A DNA stretch of 64,000 nt, taken from Paracoccus bogoriensis (GTDB lineage: Bacteria > Pseudomonadota > Alphaproteobacteria > Rhodobacterales > Rhodobacteraceae). Numbering within the stretch: position 1 is the stretch's first letter; the number at the start of each line of letters is the position of its first letter. Shown here one piece after another: positions 63,963 through 64,000 of the stretch. The notes under the pieces are model-generated. The model did not search any database, was not told the DNA's origin, and worked only from the letters and a program-made list of their open reading frames with translations. The DNA lies in NCBI RefSeq assembly GCF_019431455.1, contig NZ_JAHYSR010000002.1, positions 103,723 through 167,722 on the forward strand, in the 5' to 3' direction. Position numbers and translations under genes: made by a program.

Positions 63963-64000
63963 TCACGCGGCCATTTTCAGCTTCATGGCGGGTGTGATGC
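63963..64000 (-). mobile_element. 3' end of an IS3-family transposase gene, cut by window edge
   Basis: On the minus strand the last bases read ITPAMKLKMAA followed by TGA at 63963-63965. Endings of the GITPAMKLKMAA type close the OrfB integrase of many IS3-family elements. The upstream part of the gene lies beyond the window. The outer end of the element should fall within the preceding 100 bases or so, where CCCCGTTTTAGCGGGG (63936-63951) forms a short hairpin. Confidence 0.6.

Noticed and set aside
1..64000. Search for tRNA genes, rRNA and CRISPR arrays
   Set aside because: No cloverleaf-like sequences, rRNA signatures or regularly spaced repeats were seen in the gaps between genes.

Overview
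The window is GC-rich, densely packed alphaproteobacterial DNA that looks like a Paracoccus-type member of the Rhodobacterales. The main evidence is a fbc operon whose cytochrome c1 carries a long Ala/Glu-rich acidic insert, a complete astaxanthin-type crt cluster (crtW, crtZ, crtX, crtY, crtI, crtB, crtE plus a type 2 IPP isomerase), many ATGA start/stop overlaps, and a recurring GC-rich intergenic hairpin repeat. Species assignment is inference.

Layout. 1-17 kb is mostly housekeeping: a cysQ fragment at the left edge, an orphan polysaccharide-type ABC permease, dnaK (with an RpoH-like promoter) and dnaJ, radC, the bc1 complex genes petABC, a ribokinase-like gene, mutS-aroC on the minus strand, and thiBPQ behind a TPP riboswitch. 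17-25 kb is the carotenoid island: fni-crtW-crtZ-crtX-crtY-crtI-crtB in one tight run and crtE facing it. Together they should take IPP/DMAPP to GGPP, phytoene, lycopene, beta-carotene, astaxanthin and probably xanthophyll glucosides. 25.5-28.8 kb holds an ECF sigma/anti-sigma pair divergent from a secreted DUF4394-like protein, and a beta-lactamase-fold-like protein.

29-46 kb is largely surface polysaccharide: gmd and fcl make GDP-L-fucose, next to a fucosyltransferase-like protein with a long TPR-like tail. rfbCBDA makes dTDP-L-rhamnose and is bracketed by two paralogous proteins of unrecognised type that are probably glycosyltransferases. A short glycosyltransferase and a UDP-glucose dehydrogenase follow further right. 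Interspersed are gbcAB-like genes (glycine betaine demethylation) and malate synthase G. 46-52 kb has a membrane PQQ glucose dehydrogenase, two small unknown genes, hspQ, a STAS/RsbW-type partner-switching pair and a thiolase.

52.3-56.4 kb is an Anbu-type locus: circularly permuted ATP-grasp protein, alpha-E protein, transglutaminase-like protease and a proteasome-related N-terminal-threonine protease. The protease gene is bracketed by inverted copies of an intergenic repeat. Then follow a malic enzyme/phosphotransacetylase fusion, trhO, pncA-pncB, and at the right end a quorum-sensing locus. In that locus a luxR gene diverges from a 69-residue unknown gene whose stop overlaps the luxI start, and a 21-bp palindrome lies between them. 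The last 40 bases are the 3' end of an IS3-family transposase gene. I saw no tRNA, rRNA or CRISPR array.
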